Assembly (NCBI RefSeq): GCF_030811215.1
Contig: NZ_JAUSQM010000001.1
Span: 1 to 64,000 of the forward strand
Direction of reading: 5' to 3'
Source: Nocardioides massiliensis
Lineage (GTDB): Bacteria; Actinomycetota; Actinomycetes; Propionibacteriales; Nocardioidaceae
Length of the DNA: 64,000 nt
The translations under genes and the position numbers were made by a program. A model generated the notes under the pieces. That model worked only from the letters and a program-made list of their open reading frames with translations. It was not told where the DNA came from and did not search any database. The first letter of the stretch is position 1, and each line of letters begins with the position of its first letter. Shown in pieces: positions 19,374 through 28,824 of the stretch.

Positions 19374-19389
19374 TCGAACATACTCTCGA
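19374..19389. promoter_or_regulatory. Possible LexA (SOS) box upstream of the HNH gene
   Basis: The sequence TCGAACATACTCTCGA, 14 bases before the HNH start, matches the actinobacterial LexA consensus TCGAAC-N4-GTTCGA fully on the left half and 4 of 6 bases on the right. Related 13E12-repeat/DUF222 genes in Mycobacterium tuberculosis are known LexA targets. The right half-site is imperfect, so this is a candidate only. Confidence 0.4.
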
Positions 19390-19402
19390 TTACAGTGAGC
19401 AA

Positions 19403-20854
19403 ATGGACCCCTCCTCCATCCCCGACACCGCCGGCGTGGTCGACCGCGCTGTTGTGGATCGTGGGGTCGCGGCGAGGGTGTTGCGTGAGGTCGCTGATCT
19501 GCTGGAGACGCTAGCCCCGCCTACCGACATCCTGCGCGCAGCGCAGACCGGACGCGATGTGCTCGACGTGCTGCGCGTCGCGGGGATCGCGGAGCTGGTC
19601 GAGACCGGTGCATACGAGGACGAGGGCGCCTCCACGGTCACCGCCTGGGCGCGCCGCGAGCTGCGCATCGACGCCCACGAGACCGCCCGGTTGCGACGCA
19701 CGAGCCGGGTCACCGGAGTGATGGCGAAGGTTGCCGAGGCGGCCTCAGCAGGGCGGTTGCGCACCGAACACCTCAACGTGTTCGCCTTCGGCCTCAAGCA
19801 CATCGGACTGGAGAAGATGCTGGCGGCTGAGGAAGCGCTGGTCGACTACGCCGTGACCCACGAGCCCGGTGGGTTGATGAGCCTGGTGCGCGAGATGCGC
19901 GCCCGACTCCACCCCGACGACCTCGACCAAGCGTGGCTCGACGGGATGGACAAAGAAGACCTCAAGCTCGTCCGTTGCGGCGACGGCTACAACGTCACCG
20001 GGTTCCTCGGTGCCACCACCGGCGCCCAGCTCAAAGCCGTCCTCGACTCACTGACCAAACCCAGGGAGGCAGGCGATGAGCGCACCGCCTCCGAACGCCG
20101 GTGCGCCGGGCTGTCGGCACTGCTGACCGGGATCCTCGACAGTGGCGTCCTGCCCGCCGACAAAGGCGTGCGGCCGCACCTGACCGTCACCGTGCCTGCC
20201 GACGTCTTCGGCGCCGCCGCCGCGCAAGCTGCCCAGGACGACAACAGCGCCCACGCCGACAACACCGCGGCGGACCCGTTCGCACCCGTCGCCCGGCTCG
20301 AGGGATTCGGCCCGATCGGGCCCGCCCTCGTCGGCTACCTCGCCTGCCTGGGCCAGGTCACGGTCGTGACCACCGCCGGTGTCGCGCCGGACTCCGGGGT
20401 GCTGAATGTCGGACGCACCCGCCGGGTCGCCACATTGCGGCAACGCAAAGCCGTCGAGGCCCACCAGGCCAACCGATGCGCCACACCCGCATGCCAGCTC
20501 CCGGTCGAGGAGATCCACCACCTCACCTGGTGGTCCGCCGGCGGTGCGACCGACCTGGACAACCTGATCGGACTGTGCGGACCGTGCCACCGGCTCGTGC
20601 ACCACGGCAAGCTCGTCATCACCGTCCCCACCAGCCCGCCGGGCGAAGAGTCCCGCCTCGAGCAGCTCCTGCGCGAGTTCCTCCACCCACTCCCCGACCG
20701 CCCACCACGGCGCGGCTCACCTGGCCTGCCGCACGAACGGCCCCACGTGACACCCGGGCGCAGCTACCGCTTCACCACCCGCCACGGCGACCCCGTACGC
20801 CGCCGCGCCGGCTCCGTCCTCCTCACCGACCGCAACCTCCCCAGGCGGGAGTGA
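19403..20854 (+). CDS. DUF222/13E12-repeat protein with C-terminal HNH endonuclease domain
   Basis: This 483-residue protein has a long helical DUF222 (13E12 repeat) N-terminal region and a C-terminal HNH nuclease domain near residues 350-395. The latter contains CATPACQLPVEEIHHLTWW and LDNLIGLCGPCHRLVHHG, so the two CxxC-type zinc pairs and catalytic His pair are present. These proteins are multicopy in Actinobacteria and often sit in mobile or variable regions. The ATG at 19403 follows a possible SOS box. The biological role is not established; some are thought to act in DNA damage or mobile element biology. Confidence 0.88.
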   Translation: MDPSSIPDTAGVVDRAVVDRGVAARVLREVADLLETLAPPTDILRAAQTGRDVLDVLRVAGIAELVETGAYEDEGASTVTAWARRELRIDAHETARLRRTSRVTGVMAKVAEAASAGRLRTEHLNVFAFGLKHIGLEKMLAAEEALVDYAVTHEPGGLMSLVREMRARLHPDDLDQAWLDGMDKEDLKLVRCGDGYNVTGFLGATTGAQLKAVLDSLTKPREAGDERTASERRCAGLSALLTGILDSGVLPADKGVRPHLTVTVPADVFGAAAAQAAQDDNSAHADNTAADPFAPVARLEGFGPIGPALVGYLACLGQVTVVTTAGVAPDSGVLNVGRTRRVATLRQRKAVEAHQANRCATPACQLPVEEIHHLTWWSAGGATDLDNLIGLCGPCHRLVHHGKLVITVPTSPPGEESRLEQLLREFLHPLPDRPPRRGSPGLPHERPHVTPGRSYRFTTRHGDPVRRRAGSVLLTDRNLPRRE

Positions 20855-20876
20855 GGGGTCAGCGGCGACTGGCTGG

Positions 20877-21950
20877 TCACGGCCGGTGCCGAGAGCTGAC
20901 GAGTCCACCACGCCAGGCGTCCGCGAGAGCCTGCCGGACGCTGCGCGGGCGCAGGACCGGAGTCGGTCCCGAGCGTGCCTCCCGCATGCCCGCAAGCACC
21001 TCGCCCAAGACCTCGTGCGCGTCGTGCGTCGGAGTCCACCCGAGCTCGGTCCTGGCGCGCGTCGCGTCCAGCAGGGGAAGCGCGAAGGCCAGGTCGATCC
21101 ACCCGGTGTCGACCTGCTGGAGACGGGCGTGCCAGCTGGCCGACACGAGTCCCCGCAACACCCCGGAAGGGACGTGGACCAAACGCGCGCCGAGCGCGGC
21201 GGCGATGTCGGCTGCGGTGACCGGCGGGTCGGCGACCAGGTTGAACGCTCCGCCTGCCCGGCGGTCGAGCACCCGGGACAGCGCGTCAGCGACGTCGTCG
21301 GCGTGCACCATCGGCACGCGAAGACCGCGGTCCATCGGCAACACCGGCACCAGTCCCAGCGCCCGCGCGGGCACCAGACCGGGGAGTCCGTAGCGCAGGA
21401 GTGAGCTCCCGGCGTTTCGCTGGCCGATGATGCCCGGGCGCAGGCGGGTGATGAGCGTGGTGCCCGGCTGGCGGCGCTCGTGCTCGTCGAGCAGCCGCTC
21501 CGCCGCGACCTTGTGGCGGCTGTAGATCGACGTCGGCACCCCGTCGGTCGGGTAGGACTCACCCACTGGCGCGTCGTCGCGCTTCGGCGCATACACCCCG
21601 AGTGAGGACTGGTGCACGAGATGGGGGACGGCGGCCGCGGCGACGGCGGCGAGCACCCGACGGGTCCCGCCGACGCCGAGCGCTTCGAGGTACGCCTGGT
21701 CGTGGGAGGGCTGGAAGCCCCACGCGAGGTGCACCACCGCGTCGGCGCCCGCGAAGACGTCGACCAGCGCGGTCTCGGACTCCGGCCGCGTGAGGTCCAC
21801 CGACCGGTAGGAGCTGGCGACACCGTCTCCGCCGGGCACGATGTCGTCGACGCGCCGCGCCAGACCGACGACGTCGTGCCCGTCCGCGACGAGCCGGCGC
21901 ACCATCGCCGAGCCCACGTGGCCGGTCGCACCCGTCACGACGATCCGCAT
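20877..21950 (-). CDS. NAD(P)-dependent epimerase/dehydratase (extended SDR)
   Basis: This 357-residue Rossmann-fold protein begins MRIVVTGATGHVGSAMVRRL, with the nucleotide-binding GATGHVG at residues 7-13. VVHLAWGF lies near residue 75, and the YxxxK catalytic pair is in SIYSRHK near residue 143. It is an atypical or extended short-chain dehydrogenase acting on nucleotide sugars or similar compounds; the substrate cannot be assigned. The ATG at 21950 fits the family. It is convergent with the HNH gene (22-base gap) and divergent from the secreted protein at 22057. Confidence 0.85.
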   Translation of the reverse strand: MRIVVTGATGHVGSAMVRRLVADGHDVVGLARRVDDIVPGGDGVASSYRSVDLTRPESETALVDVFAGADAVVHLAWGFQPSHDQAYLEALGVGGTRRVLAAVAAAAVPHLVHQSSLGVYAPKRDDAPVGESYPTDGVPTSIYSRHKVAAERLLDEHERRQPGTTLITRLRPGIIGQRNAGSSLLRYGLPGLVPARALGLVPVLPMDRGLRVPMVHADDVADALSRVLDRRAGGAFNLVADPPVTAADIAAALGARLVHVPSGVLRGLVSASWHARLQQVDTGWIDLAFALPLLDATRARTELGWTPTHDAHEVLGEVLAGMREARSGPTPVLRPRSVRQALADAWRGGLVSSRHRP

Positions 21951-22056
21951 GCTGGCTCCCCACCTCGACTCATCCATGGGTGGTGCCCGCAGGACGCAGC
22001 ACTCACACGATCCACCGCTCGGTCCTAGAGTGCAGTCACCACTAGATGGGGGACTC

Positions 22057-22842
22057 ATGCAGCGGATCGTCACCGGGTGCGCCACGGCTGTGCTCGTGCT
22101 GGGCCTGTTCACACCACCAGCTGGAGCGGCCGTGGGCGCTCCAGCACCCGTCTCGACACTCGCCGAGCAGGTCGAGGGCCCTGCCCTGGCCATCGGCCAG
22201 GTAACCCTGCTGCGCTCCAAGCAGCGGCCTCTGCGGTTGACGCGCGGCGTGTGGACGACCCTGCGGGTGATGGTCGAGAACCCTGGCACCGTGGACGTCG
22301 ACTCAGCGGTGCTGACCGGCCGCGGCAAGGGCATCCGGGTCCGCAAGGCTGCCGTCGGCCAGGTCTCCACCCGTTGGGGCACGGAGGTCGAGGTCGCCGT
22401 CAAGCTACAGGGCAAGCGCAGAACCAGCGCGCTGCGACTGACCGTCCGCGGCGACGGTGCCAGCGCCACGACCACCCTCCCGGTCCGGCGCGTCGCGCCG
22501 CCCGCCCGGGCGGTGCCGGGGCGTTACCGCTCACCCGACAGGACCGTGACATTTCGCGTCAGGAACGGTCGGCTGACCAACCTCAGCGTCACGATGCAGA
22601 TGCAGTGCGGGTCCTGGCCGCAGTACACGTACCCGACCCAGACGTGGACGTTCCCCGCCACGAAGATCCCGCGCAACGGCATCATCCACCGCTGGGTGCG
22701 CGTGCGCACCACACACCGGCAGGACGCGCGGCTGCTCGAACTCCGGGTGGCAGGCCGCAAGGCCACCCGCGCGCGCTTTTGGTTGGAGGGCGGCTACTGC
22801 ACCGGCTCGAAGTTCTTCCGCGCCGGCCGCTTCGCCAACTGA
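22057..22842 (+). CDS. Secreted protein of unknown function
   Basis: This 261-residue protein has a clear signal peptide (MQRIVTGCATAVLVLGLF, cleavage probably after AGAA near residue 25). Two beta-rich regions follow: one near residues 50-150 resembling an immunoglobulin-like or CARDB-like domain (VMVENPGTVDVDSAVLTGRG), and a C-terminal region with two cysteines (QMQCGSW, GGYCTGS) that may form a disulfide. I do not recognise a named family for the second region. The ATG has a GGGGGA ribosome-binding site. The gene is convergent with guaA, 21 bases apart. Confidence 0.75.
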   Translation: MQRIVTGCATAVLVLGLFTPPAGAAVGAPAPVSTLAEQVEGPALAIGQVTLLRSKQRPLRLTRGVWTTLRVMVENPGTVDVDSAVLTGRGKGIRVRKAAVGQVSTRWGTEVEVAVKLQGKRRTSALRLTVRGDGASATTTLPVRRVAPPARAVPGRYRSPDRTVTFRVRNGRLTNLSVTMQMQCGSWPQYTYPTQTWTFPATKIPRNGIIHRWVRVRTTHRQDARLLELRVAGRKATRARFWLEGGYCTGSKFFRAGRFAN

Positions 22843-22863
22843 CGGCGAAGACCAGCCCCTAGC

Positions 22864-24441
22864 TCACTCCCACTCGATGGTGCCCGGTGGCTTCGAGGTG
22901 ATGTCGACGGTGACGCGGTTGATCTCGGCGACCTCGTTGGTGATGCGGGTGGAGATCGTCTCGAGGACGTCGTAGGGCAGGCGCGCCCAGTCGGCGGTCA
23001 TCGCGTCCTCCGACGTCACCGGCCGCAGCACGACGGGGTGTCCGTAGGTGCGCCCGTCGCCCTGGACGCCGACGGAGCGGACGTCGGCCAGCAGCACGAC
23101 CGGGAACTGCCAGATCTCCCGGTCCAGCCCGGCCTTGGTGAGCTCCTCGCGCGCGATGGCGTCGGCCTGGCGCAGGATGTCGAGGCGCTCGCGGTTGACC
23201 TCCCCGATGATCCGGATGCCGAGGCCGGGGCCCGGGAACGGCTGGCGCCAGACGATCTCGGCGGGCAGACCGAGCTGCTCGCCCATGAGCCGCACCTCGT
23301 CCTTGAAGAGCTCGCGCAGCGGCTCGACCAGCTCGAACTGCAGGTCGTCGGGCAGGCCGCCGACGTTGTGGTGGGACTTGATGTTGGAGGCGCCGGCCCC
23401 TCCCCCGGACTCGACGACGTCGGGGTAGAGGGTTCCCTGCACGAGGAAGGCCACCTTGTCACCGTCCTCACCGAGGACGGCGTCGGCGAGGATCTCGCGC
23501 TCGGCGGCTTCGAAGACACGGATGAACTCGCGACCGATGACCTTGCGCTTCTCCTCCGGGTCGCTGACCCCGGCGAGCGCGTCGAGGAACTGCTTCTCCG
23601 CATCGACGACCTTGAGGTCGACCCCGGTGGCGGCGACGAAGTCCCGCTCGACCTGTTCGGTCTCGCCCTGCCGCATCAGCCCGTGGTCGACGTACACGCA
23701 GGTCAGCCGGTCGCCGATGGCGCGCTGGACGATCGCGGCAGCGACGGCCGAGTCGACGCCACCGGAGAGCCCGCAGATCGCCTGGCCGCGGTCGCCGATC
23801 TGGTCGCGGATCTTCTCGATCTGCTCCTCGACGATGTTGACCATCGTCCAGGTCTGGCGGCAGCCCGCGATCTTGGTGAGGAAGTGCTCGAGCACCTGCT
23901 GGCCGTGCTCGGAGTGCAGCACCTCGGGGTGCCACTGGACGCCGGCGAGGCCGGCGTCGACGTTCTCGAAGGCCGCGACGGGCGTGCCCGGGGTGGAGGC
24001 CAGCACGGTGAACCCCTCGGGCGCGGCGACGACCGCGTCGCCGTGCGACATCCACACGCGGTGCTCGGTCGGCAGCTCGGCCAGCAGCGTGCCGGGCTCG
24101 TTGATCGTCACCGAGGTGCGGCCGTACTCGCGCGACCCGGTCGCGGCGACCTCGCCGCCCAGGCCCTGGGCCATCAGCTGGAAGCCGTAGCACATCCCGA
24201 ACACCGGGGTGCCCGACGTGAGCAGCGAGGTGTCCAGACCCGGGGCACCCTCGGCGTAGACCGACGACGGCCCGCCGGAGAGGATCACGGCCTTCGGCTC
24301 GCGCGCGAGGATCTCCGCCACCGGCGTGGTGTGCGGGACGATCTCGGAGTAGACGCGTGCCTCCCGCACTCGCCGGGCGATCAGCTGGGCGTACTGCGCG
24401 CCGAAGTCGACGACGAGGACCAGGTCGTGATCTGTGCTCAC
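22864..24441 (-). CDS. guaA: GMP synthase (glutamine-hydrolysing)
   Basis: This 525-residue enzyme converts XMP to GMP using glutamine and ATP. The N-terminal class I glutamine amidotransferase has its catalytic cysteine in [13 protein letters not shown] (about residue 83) and His-x-Glu in [10 protein letters not shown]. The ATP-pyrophosphatase loop is [13 protein letters not shown] (about residue 222). The C-terminal dimerisation domain ends [17 protein letters not shown], the universal GuaA tail. Length and motifs are normal. It is monocistronic, with a 236-base gap before the upstream GMC gene containing two stem-loops. Confidence 0.98.
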   Translation of the reverse strand: MSTDHDLVLVVDFGAQYAQLIARRVREARVYSEIVPHTTPVAEILAREPKAVILSGGPSSVYAEGAPGLDTSLLTSGTPVFGMCYGFQLMAQGLGGEVAATGSREYGRTSVTINEPGTLLAELPTEHRVWMSHGDAVVAAPEGFTVLASTPGTPVAAFENVDAGLAGVQWHPEVLHSEHGQQVLEHFLTKIAGCRQTWTMVNIVEEQIEKIRDQIGDRGQAICGLSGGVDSAVAAAIVQRAIGDRLTCVYVDHGLMRQGETEQVERDFVAATGVDLKVVDAEKQFLDALAGVSDPEEKRKVIGREFIRVFEAAEREILADAVLGEDGDKVAFLVQGTLYPDVVESGGGAGASNIKSHHNVGGLPDDLQFELVEPLRELFKDEVRLMGEQLGLPAEIVWRQPFPGPGLGIRIIGEVNRERLDILRQADAIAREELTKAGLDREIWQFPVVLLADVRSVGVQGDGRTYGHPVVLRPVTSEDAMTADWARLPYDVLETISTRITNEVAEINRVTVDITSKPPGTIEWE

Positions 24442-24492
24442 GTGCCGATCCTAGGGGGGCCTCGACGGGCTCGACCAACCGGGAGAAATGGC

Positions 24493-24531
24493 TCAGGGCC
24501 CGACCGGGGAGGGAGGGTGGTCGGGCCCTGA
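24493..24531 (-). terminator. 13-bp stem-loop with C-rich loop upstream of guaA
   Basis: The arms TCAGGGCCCGACC and GGTCGGGCCCTGA pair perfectly over 13 bp around a 13-base loop, which on the minus strand reads ACCCTCCCTCCCC. It lies between the GMC oxidoreductase stop and the guaA start, both on the minus strand. It could terminate the GMC operon or be the second hairpin of a small RNA (see the neighbouring stem-loop). Confidence 0.6.
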
Positions 24532-24565
24532 TCAGTCCAGCCACTGCGGACCAGCGCACGGACTT

Positions 24566-24605
24566 CGAGAGCCAGCCTGGGAGGGAGCGTTGCCACTGGC
24601 TCTCG
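24566..24605 (-). other. Second stem-loop with C-rich loop between the GMC gene and guaA
   Basis: The arms CGAGAGCCAG (24566-24575) and CTGGCTCTCG (24596-24605) pair over 10 bp. On the minus strand the loop contains CTCCCTCCC. With the hairpin at 24493-24531 it forms a tandem pair of stem-loops with pyrimidine-rich, C-rich loops. That architecture recalls the actinobacterial 6C small RNA. No clear promoter was found. Confidence 0.5.
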
Positions 24606-24677
24606 GGGTGGTCAACGAGTGCTGCGGAGGGGGGTTACGGCGGTTCCTGGATCATTTTCGCCGGCGTCCTCGAGCGG

Positions 24678-26402
24678 TCAGGAGACCCCGACGATCGGCA
24701 GTCGCAGGGCGCCCGGCGCCATCGCGGGTACGGCGGGGGCGGCCGGTGCGACGGGGTCGATCCGCTCGTAGTCCGCCCCCAGCGGCGGCCGCGGGTCGGC
24801 CGCGCCCTTGTTGGGCCAGTAGGCCATGGCGCGCTCGGCCTGGGCGGTGATGGTCAGCGACGGGTTGACCCCGAGGTTGGCCGAGATCGCCGAGCCGTCG
24901 GCGATGTGCAGCCCGGGATAGCCGTAGACCCGCTGGAAGCCGTCGATCACCCCGGTCTCAGCGGAGTCACCGATGGTGCACCCGCCGATGAAGTGGGCGG
25001 TCAGGGGCCGGTTGAACGGCTCGCCGATCGTCCCGCCCGCGGTGCCGCCGAGGACGCCCGCCATGCGGCGTACGACCTCGTTGCCCGACGGGATCCAGGT
25101 CGGGTTCGGGATGCCGTGACCCTGGCGCGAGCTGAGATACCACCGACCGGTCAGCTTGCTCCGCTTCGGGAAGACCGTGATCGAGTTGTCGATCGTCTGC
25201 ATGACCAGCGCGATGACGGTCCGCTCCGACCAGTGCTTGAAGTCGTAGAGGTTCTTGACGTTGCGCCGCTCCGCCCACAGCTCCTTGAGCCACACCCGCC
25301 ACCGCGGCAGCGGCCCGTCACCGTCGGTGAGCACCGTCTGCAGCAGCGACATCGCGTTGCTGCCCTTGCCGTAGCGCACCGGCTCCACGTGGGTGTCGTC
25401 GTCGGGGTGGAACGAGGAGGTGATCGCGATGCCCTGGCTGTAGTCCACGGACTTGTCGGGTGCGATCGCGCCGAGGATGGACTCGGAGTTGGTGCGCGAG
25501 AGGTGACCGAGCTGGTCGGAGAGCTCCGGCAGGTGGCCCTCGACCTTCATCCGGTGCAACAGCCGCTGCGTGCCGAGCGCGGAGGCCGCGAAGACGACCT
25601 GGTCGGCGGCGAGGGTGCGGCGGGTGCGCCGGCTGGGACGCTTGGCCTTCGTGTAGCGCACGTCGACGTCGTAGCCCCCACCCGCGCGCGGGCTCACCCG
25701 GGTCACGGTGGTCAGGGGCAGCACCTTCGCGCCGTTCTGCTCGGCGAGGTAGAGGTAGTTCTTCACCAACGTGTTCTTGGCGTTGTAGCGGCACCCGGTC
25801 ATGCACGCGCCACACGCCCGGCAGGGATTGCGGTCGGGGCCGGCGCCGCCGAAGTACGGGTCGTCGATGGGCACGTCGGCGTGGTCCTGCGGCCCGCCGA
25901 AGAACACGCCCACCGGCGTGGGGTGGAACGTGTCGCCCACGCCCATGTCCTGGGCGACCTTCTCCATCACCTCGTCCGACGGCGTGCGCAGTGGGTTCTC
26001 GACGACGCCGAGCATCCGCTTCGCCTGGTCGTAGTACGGCGCCAGCTCGTCGCGCCAGTCGGTGATGTGGCTCCACGCCGGGTCGGTGTAGAACGGCGCG
26101 AGCGGTTCGTAGAGCGTGTTGGCGTAGACCAGCGAGCCGCCGCCCACGCCGGCGCCCGAGAGGATCAGGCAGTCGCGCAGCGCGTCGATCCGCTGGATGC
26201 CGTAGCAGCCCACCTCGGGGCGGAAGAGGTACTTCGACAGGTCGAACGAGGTGACCGGGAAGTCGTCGTCCTCGAAGCGCGCACCGGCCTCGAGCACCCC
26301 GACCTTGTAGCCCTTCTCGGTCAGCCGCAGCGCCGCGACCGAGCCTCCGAATCCGGACCCGATGACCAGGACGTCGAAGTCCGTACGCCGGGGGTTGCTC
26401 AA
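24678..26402 (-). CDS. GMC-family oxidoreductase (cholesterol oxidase-like)
   Basis: This 574-residue flavoprotein begins after a TTG start (26402) that overlaps the aldehyde dehydrogenase stop (TTGA). The FAD dinucleotide-binding site is VLVIGSGFGGSVAALRL at the N-terminus. The family segment SGAGVGGGSLVYANTLYEP lies near residue 80. A cysteine-rich stretch CRACGACMTGCRYNAKNT near residue 200 is typical of the ChoD-like branch. The C-terminal GMC signature includes HFIGGCTIGDSAETGV and HIADGSAISANLGVNPSLT. The enzyme oxidises an alcohol or sterol; the substrate is unknown. Its product could feed the coupled dehydrogenase. Confidence 0.9.
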   Translation of the reverse strand: MSNPRRTDFDVLVIGSGFGGSVAALRLTEKGYKVGVLEAGARFEDDDFPVTSFDLSKYLFRPEVGCYGIQRIDALRDCLILSGAGVGGGSLVYANTLYEPLAPFYTDPAWSHITDWRDELAPYYDQAKRMLGVVENPLRTPSDEVMEKVAQDMGVGDTFHPTPVGVFFGGPQDHADVPIDDPYFGGAGPDRNPCRACGACMTGCRYNAKNTLVKNYLYLAEQNGAKVLPLTTVTRVSPRAGGGYDVDVRYTKAKRPSRRTRRTLAADQVVFAASALGTQRLLHRMKVEGHLPELSDQLGHLSRTNSESILGAIAPDKSVDYSQGIAITSSFHPDDDTHVEPVRYGKGSNAMSLLQTVLTDGDGPLPRWRVWLKELWAERRNVKNLYDFKHWSERTVIALVMQTIDNSITVFPKRSKLTGRWYLSSRQGHGIPNPTWIPSGNEVVRRMAGVLGGTAGGTIGEPFNRPLTAHFIGGCTIGDSAETGVIDGFQRVYGYPGLHIADGSAISANLGVNPSLTITAQAERAMAYWPNKGAADPRPPLGADYERIDPVAPAAPAVPAMAPGALRLPIVGVS

Positions 26403-28024
26403 GGACGCCCCACCTTCTTCATCAGCTTGAGGTTGGCGGTGAAGATCTTGGCGAACGCCTCGTCGGAGAGCCCGAGGACCGGCGAGAACCGCATCAGGCG
26501 CTGCGTCGCCACCGACTGGCTCTCGGTGTAGCGGTGGATGCCCTCCGCGCCCTGGCGGCGGCCCATGCCGGACTCGCGCATGCCGCCCATCGGGGCGTCG
26601 AGGCTGGCGAACGTCGCCGCGAACGCCTCGTTGATGTTGACCGTGCCGCACTTGACGTGGCGGGCGATCGCGCGGGCGCGCTTGCCGTCCTGGCTGTAGA
26701 TCGCGGCGTTGAGGCCGTACTGCCCCTCGTTGGCGCGGGCGACGGCGTCGGCCTCGTCGGAGAAGCGGTAGAGCGAGATGACGGGGCCGAAGGTCTCGTC
26801 GCCGAAGCAGGTCATGTCGGGGGTGACGCCCTCGAGAATGGTCGGCTCGAAGAAGTACGGGCCAAGGTCCGGACGCGCCTTGCCGCCGGCGAGCACCCGC
26901 GCCCCCTTGGACACGGCGTCCTCGACGTGGGCGGTGACGGTCTTGAGCTGGTCCTCGGAGATCAGCGAGCCCATGTCGCTGCCCCAATCGAGCCCGGGCT
27001 GCAGCCGCAGCGCCTTGGTGCGGGCGACGAACTTCTCCACGAACCGGTCGTAGACCTGGTCGGCGACGAAGAGCCGCTCCATCGACACGCACAGCTGACC
27101 CGCGTTGGAGAAGCTGGCGCGGACCGCGCCCTCGGCCGCGCGGTCGAGGTCGGCGTCGCGCAGGATCATGATCGGGTTCTTGCCTCCGAGCTCCAGCGAG
27201 CAGCCGATGAGCCGCTCCGCGCACTGCTGGGCGATGAGCTTGCCGGTCGCGGTCGAGCCCGTGAAGCAGATGTAGTCGGCGCGGGCGATGATCTCCGAGC
27301 CCAGCACCCGACCGGGACCGGCCACGACCTGCCACAGGTCGGCGGGGAACCCGGCCTCGCGCAGCAGCTGGGCGCCGTACAACGCCGTCAGCATGGTCTG
27401 GGCGTCGGGCTTGGTCACCACGGCGTTGCCGGCCATGAGTGCCGGCAGGCCGTCGCACAGCGCCATCGTGAAGGGGTAGTTCCACGGCGCGATGATGCCG
27501 ACGACGCCCTTGGGGACGCGGTTCAGCTCGACCCGGGTGAGGCCGGGCACGACGCCGATCTTGCGCTCGGTGCCGAGGTGCTTGCGCGCGGTGCGGGCGT
27601 AGTAGCGCGCGGTGAGCGCGACGTGGAGGGTCTCGTCGAAGGCGTCCTTGCGGGCCTTGCCGGACTCCCAGCAGACGAGGTCGAGGATCTCGTCCTGGCG
27701 CTCGAGCACGAGGTCGTGCAGGCGCAGCATGATCGCCGAGCGCTCCTCCAGCGACGTGCGCGCCCACTCGCGCTGCGCGGCGCGGGCGCGGACGAACGCC
27801 TCCTCGACGTCGTCGGCCGACGACTGCGGCATCATCGCCAGTCGCTGCCCGGTGAGCGGCGTGTAGGTCGGCACCTCCTCGCCGGTCGAGGACACCACCA
27901 GCGCGGTCAGCGCCGCGGTCTGCTCGGGCTCGAGGGCGTACGTCGCCCCGGGGTCGTGCTCGGGGTCGGCGGGCCCGCCCGGGCCGAGTCCGGCGGCAGC
28001 AGGTGTCGGGTTCGAGGCGCTCAT
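26399..28024 (-). CDS. Succinate-semialdehyde dehydrogenase-like aldehyde dehydrogenase
   Basis: This 541-residue NAD(P)-dependent aldehyde dehydrogenase is closest to the GabD2-type succinic semialdehyde dehydrogenases of Actinobacteria. It shows the cofactor region GIIAPWNYPFTMALCDGLPA, FTGSTATGKLIAQQ, the general-base Glu in CSLELGGKNPIMIL and the catalytic Cys in NAGQLCVSMERLF. The N-terminal 40 residues are Pro/Ala-rich. It is the first gene of a two-gene operon and is coupled to the GMC oxidoreductase, so an alcohol-to-acid oxidation route is likely. The name reflects family resemblance; other aldehydes are possible. Confidence 0.85.
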   Translation of the reverse strand: MSASNPTPAAAGLGPGGPADPEHDPGATYALEPEQTAALTALVVSSTGEEVPTYTPLTGQRLAMMPQSSADDVEEAFVRARAAQREWARTSLEERSAIMLRLHDLVLERQDEILDLVCWESGKARKDAFDETLHVALTARYYARTARKHLGTERKIGVVPGLTRVELNRVPKGVVGIIAPWNYPFTMALCDGLPALMAGNAVVTKPDAQTMLTALYGAQLLREAGFPADLWQVVAGPGRVLGSEIIARADYICFTGSTATGKLIAQQCAERLIGCSLELGGKNPIMILRDADLDRAAEGAVRASFSNAGQLCVSMERLFVADQVYDRFVEKFVARTKALRLQPGLDWGSDMGSLISEDQLKTVTAHVEDAVSKGARVLAGGKARPDLGPYFFEPTILEGVTPDMTCFGDETFGPVISLYRFSDEADAVARANEGQYGLNAAIYSQDGKRARAIARHVKCGTVNINEAFAATFASLDAPMGGMRESGMGRRQGAEGIHRYTESQSVATQRLMRFSPVLGLSDEAFAKIFTANLKLMKKVGRP

Positions 28025-28134
28025 GGTGCCGAGCGTAGGTGAGCACGGACACCGCCACCAGAGGTGGTTACCGACGAGTTCGCTCTACGGGTGCGATTTA
28101 CACCACGGCGAGGTTTGTCAAGGTCGGCATCGCG

Positions 28135-28824
28135 TCAGAGCAGCCGGCGGTCGGAGGCCCAGCGGGTGAGCTCGTGGCGCGAGGACAGCTGGAGCTTGCG
28201 CAGCACCGAGCTGACGTGGGTCTCGACCGTCTTGACCGAGATGAACAGCTCGGAGGCGACCTCCTTGTAGGCGTAGCCGCGGGCGATCAGCCGCATCACC
28301 TCGCGCTCGCGCTCGGTGAGCCGGTCGAGGTCCTCGTCGACCTGGGCGACCTCGATGGTGCCGGCGAAGGCGTCGAGCACGAACCCCGCCAGCCGCGGGG
28401 AGAACACGGCGTCCCCCTCGGCGACCCGACCGATCGCGTCGACGAGCTCGGGGCCGGTGATGGTCTTGGTGACGTAGCCCCGGGCGCCGGCACGGATCGT
28501 GCCGATCACGTCCTCGGCCGCGTCGGACACGCTGAGCGCGAGGAAGCGCGTGTCCGGGCTGCCGGCCGGTCCGGCACCGGCGAGTCGGCGCATCACCTCT
28601 CCCCCGCCACCCCCGGGCAGGTGCACGTCGAGCAGCACCACGTCGGGCTGATGCCGGCCGATGGCGGCGACCGCCTCGTCGGCGTCCCCGGCCTCGGCGA
28701 CGACCTCGACGGCGTCGCCCAGCTCGGCACGCACCCCGGCACGGAACATCGCGTGGTCGTCCACCAGGACGACGCGACGCCGACCGGGCTGGTCGGCTCG
28801 CTCGGACGAAGGGGTGGTGCTCAT
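28135..28824 (-). CDS. LuxR-type response regulator of the PspC/LiaS-like two-component system
   Basis: This 229-residue NarL-family regulator has a receiver domain (VVLVDDHAMFRAGVRAEL, phospho-Asp in VVLLDVHLPGGGGG, Lys in YVTKTI). Its LuxR helix-turn-helix contains LTEREREVMRLIARGYAYKE and KTVETHVSSVLRKL. The ATG overlaps the histidine kinase stop (ATGA). Partner and context resemble LiaR/VraR-type cell-envelope stress systems. A 110-base gap with no recognisable gene separates it from the upstream aldehyde dehydrogenase start. Confidence 0.92.
   Translation of the reverse strand: MSTTPSSERADQPGRRRVVLVDDHAMFRAGVRAELGDAVEVVAEAGDADEAVAAIGRHQPDVVLLDVHLPGGGGGEVMRRLAGAGPAGSPDTRFLALSVSDAAEDVIGTIRAGARGYVTKTITGPELVDAIGRVAEGDAVFSPRLAGFVLDAFAGTIEVAQVDEDLDRLTEREREVMRLIARGYAYKEVASELFISVKTVETHVSSVLRKLQLSSRHELTRWASDRRLL

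Noticed and set aside
24678-28058. A single 1126-codon minus-strand frame that could be read as an aldehyde dehydrogenase/GMC fusion
   Set aside because: The first half is an out-of-frame shadow of the aldehyde dehydrogenase. The real GMC protein starts at the TTG at 26402, where its family N-terminus begins.
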